A stretch of 64,000 nucleotides of DNA, from contig OY720348.1 in assembly GCA_963082975.1 (NCBI GenBank), forward strand, positions 51,968,421 through 52,032,420. The letters are read 5' to 3'. Every line of letters begins with the position of its first letter. Within the stretch, counting starts at the first letter, position 1. This DNA is from Labia minor. Its lineage: Eukaryota > Arthropoda > Insecta > Dermaptera > Spongiphoridae. Below the pieces are notes generated by a model that saw nothing but the letters and a program-made list of their open reading frames with translations, was not told the DNA's origin and searched no databases. This document shows positions 34,644 to 47,134 of the stretch, one piece after another. A program made the position numbers and the translations under genes.

Positions 34644-34711
34644 GTCTGTTAATTAATAATTTATTAATTAAACTAAAAATAAAAACTAAGATAATATAAT
34701 TTAGTCATTTT

Positions 34712-35150
34712 AATTCAAGTTTTTAATTAATAGTTATATTTATCTAATTATTTTAATTAAATATTATATATAAAATTTGTAAATTTTGGTGGGGTTAATT
34801 ACAAGACAGGATGAATTTTTTAAAAATGTTTTGATTATAACAGTATTTACATTCTGACATATAATAAAGTAAATAGAAAACATTGCTATACAAGTTTATA
34901 AGTTTATAGTTTAAATATAAATCTTGTATTTTTTTTTTATTTTGAGATAATCTCTAGTTCTGAATTATTATTATTATTTTTATTATATATATATATATCC
35001 CGTAAACCACCAGATTATTTTTTAATAAGTTTATCCTAGGCTGGGATTTACTTTTGCAGCATCCTTCTATATTGTGTTGGTGAAATTAAATTAAAAAAAT
35101 CGTAATAATATTGACTTCGGTAAGAAAAGAGCGAGATTTGTTTTAGTTTG
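34712..35150 (+). repeat. Third copy of the 430-bp duplicated block
   Basis: Near-identical to 27460-27892; ends at the same phrase and then passes into an AT/ACT microsatellite (35150-35205). Confidence 0.8.
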
Positions 35151-35206
35151 TTAATATATATACTATATACTATATATATATACTATATATATTTAGTATA
35201 TATGAT

Positions 35207-35278
35207 GTTTGGAAAATAATTTATTTCAAATCATCGGTTGGTTCCTTGCCTGGCCACAGCTCATATTTTTAGAATATT
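35207..35278 (+). mobile_element. HINE-B 3' fragment
   Basis: TTTCAAATCATCGGTTGGTTC followed by CTGGCCACAG is the decayed 3' inverted terminus and hairpin. Confidence 0.45.
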
Positions 35279-35279
35279 A

Positions 35280-35805
35280 TTGAAATCTATAAAAGCTTGA
35301 TGAAATTTACCATCTTATTGTCAAACAACGGTCTTAAACAAAAATAAATAAACAAAAATAATTAGAATATTTCACATGGAATATCAGTTTTGTAAACAAT
35401 TTTAATAAACCTATGTAGTGAAATTCTCTATATTTTTTTTTTTTTTTATTAAATTGATTTAATCATTTTTTCTCCAATATCAATAACATACTTAAATTTT
35501 CAATTACAACCCCTTTGAGAGTAACTGAAAGGGAAATGGTGCGAAACACCCTGAGAGATACCGAGGACGAACTCCCAGTTGAGAGACCCATTCAACTCTT
35601 ACGATAACTCTCCTCCCCCTTTTTACCCCCCCCCCCTTCTTACAAAAACCAACCAAGAAAGATTTCAATTGGTTTTTATACCTTTTCATGTAAAGAATAT
35701 AATGAACAATTTCTATAATAAATACCTTAGGTGGGGGGAGGGGGAGGGAATAAAATGAATTTCCAATAGTTTAAATAAATATTTCTGAATTTGCATATAT
35801 CATAA

Positions 35806-35841
<36 letters not shown>

Positions 35842-36060
35842 TAAGATAAACTGTAAAAATGACTAAACTCGTTGCTATAAATAACTTTCACCTTGAATCA
35901 GAATTAATCACTGCATAATAAAAAAAAGAGAATCGATATTGTAGACGAATGCAAAAAATAAATAAATATATAATACGTGAAATTGATTAGGTAAAGAATA
36001 TATGAATAGTTTATTAAATGATTTTAAAATAACATATCAATTAAATGTATATACATATAT
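35280..36060. other. Spacer with low-complexity tracts
   Basis: Contains poly-C/poly-G runs near 35625 and 35730 and an (AT)n tract at 35811-35838. The minus-strand 61-codon frame at 35504-35689 has no signature. Confidence 0.3.
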
Positions 36061-36062
36061 TA

Positions 36063-36425
36063 GATTGTTCGGAAAGTAATTTCGTTTTTTCCGCCAGAGG
36101 ATTTAATTATAATTTTTCAAACACAACTTCACACTTAAACCACATAATCATTATGTTTAGAGAGATGATATAGCAATTTTGTGTGTGAACAAGTTCAATG
36201 GAATCTAGGCAGTGGTTTTATGGTTGGTGCACTTTTAAATAGGAGAGCAACAATTAGTCTTTTCGTCATATTTTACTTTTTTCCTATAGAAAAGTGAAAA
36301 ATGCTTATCAAACCATAAATAAATTAACGGAGGTGTATCGAAAATATATTTTGGTAATGCCAGAACTGGTTTGCAAAATATAGATCCGGCAATTTTCATG
36401 TCGAAGATGCACCATGTACCGAAAT
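36063..36425 (+). pseudogene. Mariner 5' end with broken transposase start
   Basis: TTGTTCGGAAAGTAATTTCG next to TA at the left edge is a typical mariner terminal repeat. Downstream, AYQTINKLTEVYRKYI in one frame and then QNWFAKYRSGNFHVEDAP in another match the N-terminal DNA-binding region of mauritiana-type mariner transposases. It is truncated at an ATT microsatellite (36430). Inactive. Confidence 0.8.
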
Positions 36426-36849
36426 GGTGTAAATTATTATTATTTATATTATTATTATTATTATTATCATATTATTTATTATATTATCATTATATTAGAT
36501 ATTAAGGGCTTGTCATCAACTCATCCCATAAAATCTACATTAAGACTTGGTCGTTACCCCATCTAACCTAATAAATATGCAATAAACAAATCCTAATAAA
36601 TAATCTTCAAATAAAATATAAATAACAAAAATAATAATAAATAAATAAATAATATCTAATATCAGCCATCGTCATCAAAAAACAGGGGGAAAATTGAATA
36701 ATATTTGCATCACATAGGATACGTTTGATTGAAATGACCGGTGATGGCCGAGAATACACGAAATGATAAATAATTAATAAACGAAACTTTAAGTTAAATC
36801 AGAAATAATAGATAAGTATGATTTTTTAATTATATAATGAAATAATAAA

Positions 36850-37083
36850 AAGGTGCCGCACCTTTTGGTGGCAACGCTTGACTCCCAACCTCGTGGTCCT
36901 GGGTTCAAATCCCAGGCCTAATAAAGAAATTATTGTCTAGATGGGATTAATGGGATCGAAGTCCATCCAGCGTACCTGATCAAAATTGGGAAGCTACTTG
37001 AAATAAGAAATATCGGTCTTTTATCAAACTCTTTTGATAGAATCCGTTGTACTGATCATATAAAACCACTTACACCACATCCG
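36850..37083 (+). mobile_element. tRNA-derived SINE
   Basis: The head has an A-box-like GGTGGCAACGCTTGAC and a perfect T-arm CTGGGTTCAAATCCCAG (B box GGTTCAAATCC). A body shared with the copies at 38075 and 4020 follows, then the tail GATCATATAAAACCACTTAC. A Pol III promoter is plausible. Directly followed by a HINE-A fragment. Confidence 0.7.
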
Positions 37084-37352
37084 ACTTGACAAAAACGGTT
37101 TTAGCTAGAATAATCAAATTTGGTACACATGCATTATTTAAAATTCGTAGTTTTCTATCAACTTTTGAGAAATGTAGCTCTTTCGGAAGAGGGTCATTAC
37201 CTACAACGTTTTCATTTTTTTCCTCTAACCTGACCGTAAAAATAAAGATATATGTTTGATATTTTTTCACATGATTAAAAATTTTATACAACTGCTAGAT
37301 ATAGAATTTCAGCTTGATTGAATCGTTGAAAGTACCGGAATTATTTTTTTTT
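37084..37352 (+). mobile_element. HINE-A internal fragment
   Basis: Begins GACAAAAACGGTTTTAGCTA and runs to AAAGTACCGGAATTATTTT. Both ends are missing. Confidence 0.65.
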
Positions 37353-38074
37353 TATATTTTGACCGAATTCCTGATGAAAATTAAAAAAAAGTTGTTTTGT
37401 ATAATATTAACATTTTTATAAGAAATCTTATTTTACATTTATAGACATTATCATTCTTAAATATAAATATCCATACATACCATCAAAACCATCATTTAGA
37501 AAATATTTTTTCTCTATTTATTATTAATATAGTAATCTTATATAAATAGCTATATGGAGATGTTTTTAATTAAATTTTTTAAAAATATTTTAATGAGGAA
37601 AAAAAACTTTATTTTTTTTATTTATTTATTTACAAATGCCAACAAATAATAAAAAGGGAAATGGAATATAATGCGTCAACTGTTTTAATTAATTAAATAT
37701 ATTGCTGATTAAAAATATATAAATCATGAATTTAGTTGAATATAATATAAATTTTCGTATAATTCTACACTACATATCCACCCAGTCATATTAATTAATA
37801 TAACTTTAATAGAACATAATTTACAGTGATGATTTTAGGTTATAAACCAGTTATTAAATAGGTATGTTTATTGAAATAAATTACTAATCAATAAGGCCTT
37901 AGGCGAAATGAATAAATCAGATAAAAGGAATATATTTTGAAATAATAATTGGTGGTGAATTATGAAGAAACTCTTGATAAAAAAAATCAAGTGGAATCTA
38001 AAATACTATTTTATTATTTTAATAATTCAATAATAATATTGATTATTTTAATTTATTTTTGTATGATCTTAATC
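37353..38074. other. AT-rich spacer, nothing recognised
   Basis: No open frame or repeat motif of note. Confidence 0.35.
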
Positions 38075-38355
38075 GTATGACATCACGCAGTCTGGGAGTC
38101 AACGTTATTTTTGTCGTCCCGGGTTCAAGTCCCAGGCCAGGCAAGAGAATTTTTCTAGATGAGGTCACAATAGGACGGAGTCTACGCAGCCTCCGGAATC
38201 AATATTGCAAAGCTACATGAAAAAAAAGTGGCGTCTCCGATCAAGAAAGTCAAGTTTAAGTTTGAGAAGACCCGTTCTACTGATCATAGGACACCTTTAC
38301 ACCTTTTAGATTACATCAACAACAATACCTCCCTTACTATCGTCGTTCGGTAAAA
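38075..38355 (+). mobile_element. tRNA-derived SINE plus HINE-B end
   Basis: T-arm-like CCCGGGTTCAAGTCCCAGG at 38128, body GGCAAGAGAATTTTTCTAGA, and tail CGTTCTACTGATCATAGGAC. The last about 35 bp (CTCCCTTACTATCGTCGTTC) are a reversed HINE-B terminus. Confidence 0.65.
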
Positions 38356-39689
38356 GTAAGAGGTTTTTTGTGATCTTAATCGTGTCTTACAAATGGAATA
38401 ATTGTTTATAAAATAAGGGGATAATTAAGAAATAAAAATAAAAGAGGGAGACAATCTTTAAAAAAGAAACGTGAAATTTCACAAGTTGAATAATAGATAA
38501 TCAAAGCTTTACTTGAAACTATGTCAATAAATTGTTTTATATTACTAGCCAAATGCGCTCTGATGCTAATAATACTAATATTATAGAATATTAGAACTTA
38601 AAATAAAAATGTAGATATTATAAACATTCTTTGTATGGAAATTTCTAGAATTTATAATTTTATTTTGAGTGTCAAATTCTTAATTGAGCCACCATAGGCG
38701 CCACATGGAGCGTTGTTTATTTGGGGTGGGTCGGTTTTTTGCCCATAACTTTGGAACGCATCACTTTTTTTGAAATTTTCAACCTTATGTCTTACCGTTG
38801 GGTCATGAAGGTTCTAATGATCCCGAACCATTAAAATCCATGAAGCCGTTTAGAAGGACATTAGGAATGCGTAGTCGTTTAGTTATTTTGATTCTATTAC
38901 TTTGCATATGTATATAAACAAATATTATGACTCGAATCCCCCCTTAGAAGTATTTAATCCACTTGGAATTTTAAAGAATCGATGTTAATGATTTTGCCCA
39001 TGATTTAAATCTAAAATAGTCAGCAGATTATCATAAAAAACAATAAAAGAAGGCGATTTAGCAACGCAGCGTTAGCTCTAGTAACAGCACGAATATCCAG
39101 CTGCATTTTCTAACAAATTCAATATCCAATATATCATATATAAATTTAATAACTATTTCCATAAAATAAAAATAAAACTGAGCTAAATTTTATCTTAAAA
39201 AAAAATAATAAATAATAATAACATAAAAAAATATTTTTATTAAATTGTTTATAGAACTAGAAATATAAAATAATATATGAACAGTAGTTCAATGGAACTA
39301 AAAGTCACCCTTTAGTTGGAACTGTTCTCTCATCTTTAAAATTTCTTAAATAAATCTAATAATTATAAAATGAATAATTAAAAGAACTCTTCTAATGTCA
39401 ACACTCACTCCAACTAAAATTTCATATGGGTTTATAAATTTATTCAACAATTTATTTGAAATTCCTTCCTTTATATTTGTTCATATATATTATATGTTGC
39501 TAACTTCATGAATATTTTTTTTGGGTGGGGGAATGATAAATATATTTCTCAATTTTTTATTCTAAAATATTATTAAAATAAATATTTTTAATTTTATTTA
39601 AAAATTAAATAAAAAATTTTAAAATATTTTAAATATAAAAAAATATTAATACAATATCAATTAAAAAAGAATGGCGTGAGTCAAATTTT
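38356..39689. other. AT-rich spacer
   Basis: No gene seen. A balanced-composition patch at 38690-38880 (GGGTGGGTCGGTTTTTTGCC and nearby) has no recognised identity. Confidence 0.3.
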
Positions 39690-39895
39690 AATATGGATTA
39701 TGTAAGTTGTGACATCATTTAAATTTACTATTTTAAATTAAGAAAATATTAATAAAGTTGATTTTTCTCGAGGCTGAAACCAATACAGATCGATTTTTCT
39801 TTATAAATATTATCTATGGTTTGAATTTCAAAAAAAAATTTCAAAAATATACAAATATATATATATATTTATACAATTTTTGCTAGATAAAAATG
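39690..39895 (+). mobile_element. Family D 3' portion
   Basis: CGAGGCTGAAACCAATACAG, TAAATATTATCTATGG and ATACAATTTTTGCTAG match the 3' portions of the copies ending near 52895 and 60465. Confidence 0.55.
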
Positions 39896-40174
39896 CGTAT
39901 AAAAATGATTCATTAAATTAAATCCAATAAAAATCAAATTTCTTATTAATAAATTATTTATTTATTTTATTTTTTTTTTAAATTATTATTTGATATATTG
40001 TTAGAAAAGTGTTTTTTTTTATTTTTAATATTTTTATATACATATGTATATATGAAGTTCAAAAAAATACTGTTTGTATTATTAATAAATAAATTATGAG
40101 TCCTTTGACAATAACAAATCATATGGCTAATATGAGAATGGTATATAGTTCGAATTTATAATATATATAAACAG

Positions 40175-40460
40175 TCAAGTGTAACCAGACGAACTGGGAC
40201 CGATATTATCCTCTCCCGTCACCCTTTCGCGAATGCATCATGTTTTATTGCATAATTTCTGATAAAATCACAATCCATACCCGTCGAGCGTTTTTATTCG
40301 CACCAACAGGTGTAGACAGGCTCGTTTGGGAATCCGAGGGTGAGTATGTGGGAGGAATGGGGGTGGTTTGATAGCCGTGGACATGGACATTGGGTAGGGA
40401 GTGGAGTGTGACGCTTGCACTCGTTGTTTGTTTTCAACCGGAATACTTTTAAATAGAACG
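40175..40460. promoter_or_regulatory. Candidate cis-regulatory island
   Basis: About 285 bp of balanced composition in AT-rich flanks, with no repeat match and no open frame. It contains Hox/Cad-like TTTTATTG and TTTTATTCG, the partial palindrome TGATAAAATCA and an E-box CAGGTG. The assignment is inference from motif clustering only. Confidence 0.3.
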
Positions 40461-40794
40461 CTGATTCATCGGTTTTAAATTCAAATCTGGAGATGAATTT
40501 AACAGCCTATCAATTTATCGTTTAATTGTAAAGGAAATTACACGAATGTCGTTTTGAAAGGATTTAGTCAGCTGGACAGCGAACAAACCAATCGAACTAC
40601 TTTGATTTCATTTTAAAAGCCATTTTTATTTTAGTATTATTCTCATTATATTCTCTATTATTATATATTTTATCAAAATTGAGATATAGTTTTCAAATAA
40701 TTTTCAGCCTAAGTTTTTCAATTTCAATTTCATTTTTATGGATTAAAAGAACTGTTCAGATGTAGATAAGAACTATATCTAGCCTATTATAATC

Positions 40795-40915
40795 TATCGT
40801 CCGATAATTGAGCAACGATAGGAGAAGATAGAAGTTGGATGGGTGTAGCTCAGGATAAGAACTCTTAGAGAAATGTGGTAGTTGGGGCCAAGAACTTTCG
40901 AGAGCCATAAAGATA
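40795..40915 (+). pseudogene. LINE extreme 3' relic
   Basis: Translates near SWMGVAQDKNS, stop, RNVVVGAKNFREP, the C-terminus of the same LINE as at 29634 and 47135. Interrupted by a stop. Confidence 0.65.
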
Positions 40916-40999
40916 GAAAGATAGTGGGTTATATTTGAATCCTAATTGTTGGTGGATGATTTTTGAAAATTGATGTCGGCAAAAGTATTCAAAGTCAAC

Positions 41000-41640
41000 A
41001 ACCCTAACCGTTATATGTACAATGGTCTCCCCTAAGTTACCTTACTTTCTGTATCTATCTTCAGAAATTTCCTTAAGAATATGTCTCTTCCTTCTTTGTC
41101 TAACAAACCGGTCTTATATGGGTATCATGAATCCTTCAGTTTCAGGGGGCAGAGGTTCCCATCCATTTTCTCCAAGTACTTATGTACGTCACCATCCTTC
41201 TCATTGTCCATTATTTTAAGTTGAGGGTCATGATTGCTCAAATATAAAAAGTTGAAATTCTTATTGGACTCCCTTATGTCATGAGAAGAGATTTGGCTGG
41301 TCTCTTGGCCCTTAATTCTTCTAGTCCGAGAGGACTTAACGATAAGTCGTGTAGGCGGTTCTCGATCAGAACAGAAAGTGGATGAAGTTGATTGTTGTAA
41401 ATTTACTGTGCATGTTTGTGGAGTTGTATTTTCACCGACTGACCGCTCTTTGTTGCTCGAGGCAACAGCCCTTTTCTAAGGCGTTAAGATAGGATGTAGG
41501 AAGTTGGGACTTGACTTCTTCCTGAGTTTGGAGAGAAGTCAAGACATCGCGTAAGGGCAGGATCGCGTCCCTGAAGCAAACCTTGTCTCTCACTGGGATC
41601 GTGGAGAAGTGTTTGCCCGCTACCCTTTTATTATTATTAT
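41000..41640. other. Balanced-composition segment with a repeat-related end
   Basis: A 65-codon frame at 41022-41219 lacks a signature. The last about 100 bp (41530-41632) resemble 26995-27080 of the duplicated locus: both have GAGGGCAGG/AAGGGCAGG, CCCTGAAG, TGGGATTAT/TGGGATCGT and CGTTACCC/CGCTACCC in order. They may be diverged ends of one unknown element. Confidence 0.3.
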
Positions 41641-42933
41641 ACTATCTATTCTAAATTATTATTATTATAATTGGCTTCGTAAAACAGACAAAGTTGTTTC
41701 CCACTTTGGATTGTCATTGAGTATAAATCAATAAGAATATATATAAATAAAATAAATAAACTCAGTATAAATACTATATATATATATTCATACCGGCTAA
41801 GAATGTAAATGTAATATGAACTCAATAGCTGTATTAAAATCAGTGAACTATATTTTAAGTTATATAAAATAATTATTAGAAAATATCTCATTCACTTTTG
41901 ATAAATAAATGGTTCAGTAACATGGGGAATACTCCTTGAGGAAACTTTGCCTTTTTTTTACAATTATTTTTTATATATAGGGATATTTATGGAAAACTTG
42001 CAGTACCAGAGAAAAACATTGTCATTTATTTATAAATTTAGATTTATATTCTACTGATCAGAAACAAGATCTGTCCAAAAAATAAAAAATTATACATATC
42101 CGTTCAGCCATTCCTGAGTTATAAATAGTCTAACTAACTAAACCATCATTCTTTCATATACTATAGGATATATTCAATATTTTTTCATATATAAATTATC
42201 AAATTTAATAAGATTTTTATATACAAGTAACAACCTTGAATGTGAATTTAAGGGCAACTTTCTCATCGTCAAGAAAGATGGTTATTTTAGTCATCTTGCA
42301 TCATTTATTTTTTATATTTTGATTAACGATGAAGATAAGTGAGATTTAAATGATAAGGAGAGATAATAATTTTGTAAAATCACCAGATTTATATAATATC
42401 CATCATTTTATGAGATAAAACATATGGTTTCATGGTTTATTTCACAACTTTTCTTACTATTGATGTTGGATGAGTTAGTTTAAACATACATATTTTGTTA
42501 AGTATATCTATACATATTTAAAAAAGTACATGAAGTATTTAATGTTAATATTAATATTATTTGCAATATTTTTACAATGATTACTGATATTCAAATAAAA
42601 TAATTTTAACTAATTAAATGAATATTACAATATATATTTTATAGTGTTTTTTTATATCAGAAATCATTTTTTTTTATAATTTTTAAGTGCATTAACTTCT
42701 AATAGAGGAATTTATACAACCTATATAATATCAATTTCAGAAGTATTATTTTTTACTGTTTCAGTATTAAAATTTTAAATGGCTCGTTTTTTGTGAGGGG
42801 GAGGGGAAGAAGGGGCTGCTACCTATAAACTGTTAAATGTTCAAGAGACTTAGTGTTTGATTTTTATTGCAGGGATCATAAACGCCATTCATTTGTTAGT
42901 ATTTTTATTAATTTTTTAATTGATTTATACGTA

Positions 42934-42965
<32 letters not shown>

Positions 42966-43045
42966 TAATAATAAAAATATAATAATAATTATTTTCAAAG
43001 AATAATACATTTTATATACAAATATATACATGTGGGAGTTGAAAT
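41641..43045. other. AT-rich spacer
   Basis: No gene. (AAT)n microsatellite at 42935-42980. Confidence 0.35.
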
Positions 43046-43430
43046 TGAGGTCAAGGGATGTTGGCGACAAGGGTGTTTCAACCTCCTCAACTGCATTTCC
43101 TTGTCCCTGGTTGTAAATGCAACCGTGGCCTTTCCTGTGGAAATTTACTACGGATGCTCGAACCCCTGATCAGGCCTTGGTGGCGGCCAGGAAAAAGTCT
43201 CCCACCCCCTTTCCCCCCACAACCGATGCGCCAGTAGGGGGCGGGATTAATATATAAATTGGAAAGCAAACCCCGCAAGGGACTCTCTTCTGTTTAGATT
43301 CGTGATGACTATGATGATGAGAGAGTGTGTGTATTTGCCTATGTATATTTATTGTAAATAAACCATTTTATAGAAAAATCCAAACAAGAAGTGTAATTGC
43401 TCTATCGAGATAATATATCCCTAGACAACG
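43046..43430 (+). mobile_element. Possible solo LTR or promoter unit
   Basis: GC-rich segment with, in order, a pyrimidine-rich region, a TATA-like TTAATATATAAATTGG (43245), a GACTCTCTTCTG initiator-like site about 30 bp downstream, and AATAAA at about 43358. The order TATA-start-poly(A) within 400 bp suits an LTR. The candidate edges (TGTTGGCGAC... and ...CCCTAGACA) show no clear target duplication, and no second LTR is present. Confidence 0.3.
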
Positions 43431-44374
43431 ATCCAACCCCTCCCAAATCGCTACATACATTTAATATAAGATATAATCATTGTCTATGGCCTTGTGATGA
43501 ATTGCTCTTACAAAGATTACAATTACAATTTCAACTTTTAATAATTTATAATTAGAAGCCTAAAAAGTATAAACTACAAATTAAATACCCTTATTAGAGA
43601 GTACCTGTATTTTTTGTATTATATTCATATAATATCTAATTTAGACATTCCATTTCTGATAATTTCTAATTAACTCAAACGTTTGTTTATATTCTATAAT
43701 ATATATATATATTATTTTTTTATAAAGAAATTAAATTTGTACTTTTATTAATGCATTTTACATTGAATTGATTGGAAAAAAAATAAAATCATGGGTTTAT
43801 TAAAGGGATTGTAACCCACAAACAGTGGTCAAATAGTTTACTAATAATAATTGGGTGGTTATAAGTTTGTGGTTAGTGCACTGCTCTGCGGTTTTATACG
43901 TACTATATTATAATATCTCAAGAATAATTTCAAACATTCTGTCACTCCAGAAAACAATAATATCAGGGCTTAAAGTAATAACGAATTTTACAAATATTAA
44001 TATAAGATACAATTTTTTTTCCTAATCTTTTAATTTATTAATGTTAAATGCTAATAGGTAGGGTTTATGACCAGCAATAAAAAACAAACCCTCAGCAAAC
44101 CCAGAGGGTTCTTATGACCCTGAAAGGTATAATATATAACCTCCATGTTAAAAGAAGTCTCTCCTTCACCAACACTCATATTCTTAGATATAAGTATTAA
44201 AATATTTTAATTTATTTATTTTCAATTATTTTATTAAGGAGAAGAATTTTAAGATTTAGTTTTTATGGGAGAAAAAAAACCCTGCTTACTATACTCTCAG
44301 TTTTTAAAAGATTTAAGGGTTTGTTTGTTTTTTTTTTGTGAGGTGATAAACCACATTTATACTACTTGCTTTCA
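43431..44374. other. AT-rich spacer, nothing recognised
   Basis: Short chance frames and (AT)n only. Confidence 0.35.
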
Positions 44375-44805
44375 ACACTTACAACGGGAGGTCACAACGT
44401 GTAACCAATAGATTTTGATGGAACTCATTGTATCAATAGAGTATCACGTCAAGACTTTTTGGGTAAAAGGATAACGCGCACTACTCAAGCGTTCGCGAGA
44501 AAATCGTAATTGAAAATTATAAACCTTAATGTAGAGGCTAGGTCATCGAGAAGCGCGTAGGACAACAGCAGCGACTCATACTTTTGACGTTGCTAGTTCA
44601 AATCATGACGAGTGTAATATTTTTATTTTATTTTTTTCATAATTTTTTTAATTGATATATTAATATTGACGAGCTAACAAAAACATACGAGTAGTACGCG
44701 TTATCCTTTTACCCAGAAAGTTTTGACGTGATACCCTATCGATACACTGATATTCATCAAAATCGATTGGTTACACGTCGTGACCTTCTCTTGTTAGTGC
44801 TATCA
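44375..44805. mobile_element. Inverted-repeat element with tRNA-like core
   Basis: Arms 44375-44485 and 44690-44805 are imperfect reverse complements of about 110 bp sharing CACGTCAAGACTTT-type and GGGTAAAAGGATAACGCG phrases. The 200-bp centre includes TGCTAGTTCAAATCATGACG, resembling a tRNA B box and T arm. No protein coding. Confidence 0.6.
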
Positions 44806-46268
44806 ATTATTATCTTTATAAATTATTTAAAAAAACATTTCAATATATGTTGTAGCCTCCCTATAAAAAACATACACACTTAATCGTCAACGGGAAAACC
44901 ACTTTTTTGGAATCAGAATGACATGAAACGTGGAGATTTGTGAAAAAAAGCATACCAGAAATTGATCGTGATTATAGACACTTTATTTTAAAAATTTGGA
45001 AGAGAATTTTCAATGGGATATACCTGTTCATCTTTGTAATTTTTATATTAATTTAAGTTATTCTAAAAATAGTTTTAATAAATTTGTTTAAATTTTATAA
45101 ATCTCTTTAAGAGTTAATTTTATTTTATATTTAGGGTTTTAATTCAAATCGAATCAGACTAGAGGACATTAATAGTTATTTTGTAAATGTTTTTTTAAAT
45201 TCTTTTTATATATTCATTTTCAATCTCATTAGAGGCAAGTAATAAGAAATTTTTAAAAATTATTTATTTGTATATTCTTAATATTTTAATTTTTTTTTTT
45301 TATTTTGTAGTGAAATAAAAAATTATCTAGGTTTTTTCATTTATGATTTTAGAATTAAAAAAATAAAATTTCTTTTGGGAATTCCCATTTGTATGTGGTT
45401 CAATTTGCTTCAATTTTTTAAAGTGAGCAGGTAAGAGCAAATGTTAAAGAGGGAAAGAGTTATGTTGTAGATTAAAGAGAAGAGGGACTAAAAATATAAA
45501 ATAAATAGAAATGGATAGGTAAATAGCATTGCTATTTGTTTTCCTTATTCAAAATAAACGAATAATTTATCTCGGAATATTTCAAAATATTATTTGGTCC
45601 ACGGAAAAAAAATATTTATCAATTATAATTGTAAATTATTAATAAAAAAATAATAATAAATTTATTGGTAGATGTTATTTTTTTAATTTGAATTATAAAG
45701 ATTCCTATTAAAATTATATTCATCTCTTTTCTCTCAATTTTTCTCAAAAAAATTATTGTTTATGAACTTCCAATATTGTTTTAAGAAAATTATATGTTTG
45801 TCTGGGTTATTTTATAAGAATTTATTAAAGGTCCCGCGCTGTTCATTCGATACAAACATGTATATATGTATGAAGTTAGCAACAATTTAAATATTATTTC
45901 ATTAAAGAAATTAATATAAAATTTTCCTTTAAATAGCACAATTATATATTTTTATATGTTTCTGATCTTGAAACACACTTCCATACATGATCAACAATGA
46001 ATATAAAAATATTAATATTTATTTTGGCAATTTTTTTTATTTTTACTTCTAATATTCAAATATCTCATTTAAATTTTTTGATTTAATTTATTGTAAAAGT
46101 TCTCATTTAAATTAATATAAATTATTATTATCAGATCATATTTATTGAAAATTTTATAATTGAAATTTTGATATTATTTTTAAGTATGATTTTAAAAAAA
46201 TTGTTTTTAAAAAATCATATATAATATTTTGACAATTTTCAAGATCAGAAACTCATAAATATATATAA
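44806..46268. other. AT-rich spacer, nothing recognised
   Basis: No supported gene or repeat. Confidence 0.35.
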
Positions 46269-46570
46269 CTAGCTGCTCCGAGCGCCTTCCAGGCGCTCTT
46301 CACACCTAGACGGGGGCTCCGCCCCCTGTACCCCCGAGTGATACATGGTATTTGGTTGAAAGTCTGTATGTAAAAGGTTTTCATCCATTTTGTTTCAATC
46401 AGTATAAGTAGATAAGACATATATTTGTTTTCTTGGAAAATATATTTTAATTTAATCAACAACAAATTTTCCTAGTATAATAAGTAAGATTTATTGACTA
46501 TTTCATATTATTATTTATATATTTACTAATATATTTGTGGCTCTTTGCATTTATTTAAGTAGATTTTAAT
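46269..46570 (-). mobile_element. Non-autonomous Helitron
   Basis: On the minus strand it ends hairpin GAGCGCCTGGAAGGCGCTC, GGAGCAGCTAG and then T. The second hairpin GGGGGCGGAGCCCCC and body ACTGATTGAAACAAAATGG match the copy at 26464-26745. The 5' limit is uncertain. Confidence 0.7.
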
Positions 46571-46679
46571 TAATTAAATAATTAATATTCTAAGTTTATG
46601 AACATTATTTTTTTTTATAAATTATATTAATTAAAATTTATTTTCTTATTTCTGTTTGTTCTTTATTTTACATATATAT

Positions 46680-46866
46680 GTACAAAACACAAAACAATAA
46701 CACAGACAGACACACAGAAATTGCCTTTATATATATAGATTAAAACCTTCCCTGGGATGCCCACAACAATCCCTGAAAGTTTCACCGTAATCGGACGGGT
46801 AGTTTTTGAGTATTTGACAGACACACAGACAGACACACAGACATTGTCTTTTATATATATAGATTG
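46680..46866 (+). mobile_element. Unclassified repeat tail
   Basis: CACAGACAGACACACAGA and TTTATATATATAGATT occur twice, flanking CACCGTAATCGGACGGGTAG, a phrase style common in retroelement tails of insects. No coding. Confidence 0.4.
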
Positions 46867-47134
46867 TGCTTTCAAAGAAAAATTTTATATTAATTTATTT
46901 AATGAAATAATATTTATATAAAATGTCTTGAATTATAATTGTACATTTGTGTATTATTATGTTGCTATCTTTATGGATATTATTTTTTTTGTTTATCTCA
47001 GGAAATTCAAATGAATATCAAAGAGATTTATTTTTAAAAATCAAATAATAAATATTTATATGAATGTTATTAATAATACACATCTGCTATTAATTATTTT
47101 ATATAATAAAAACAATTAAAATTATTTAAGAATT

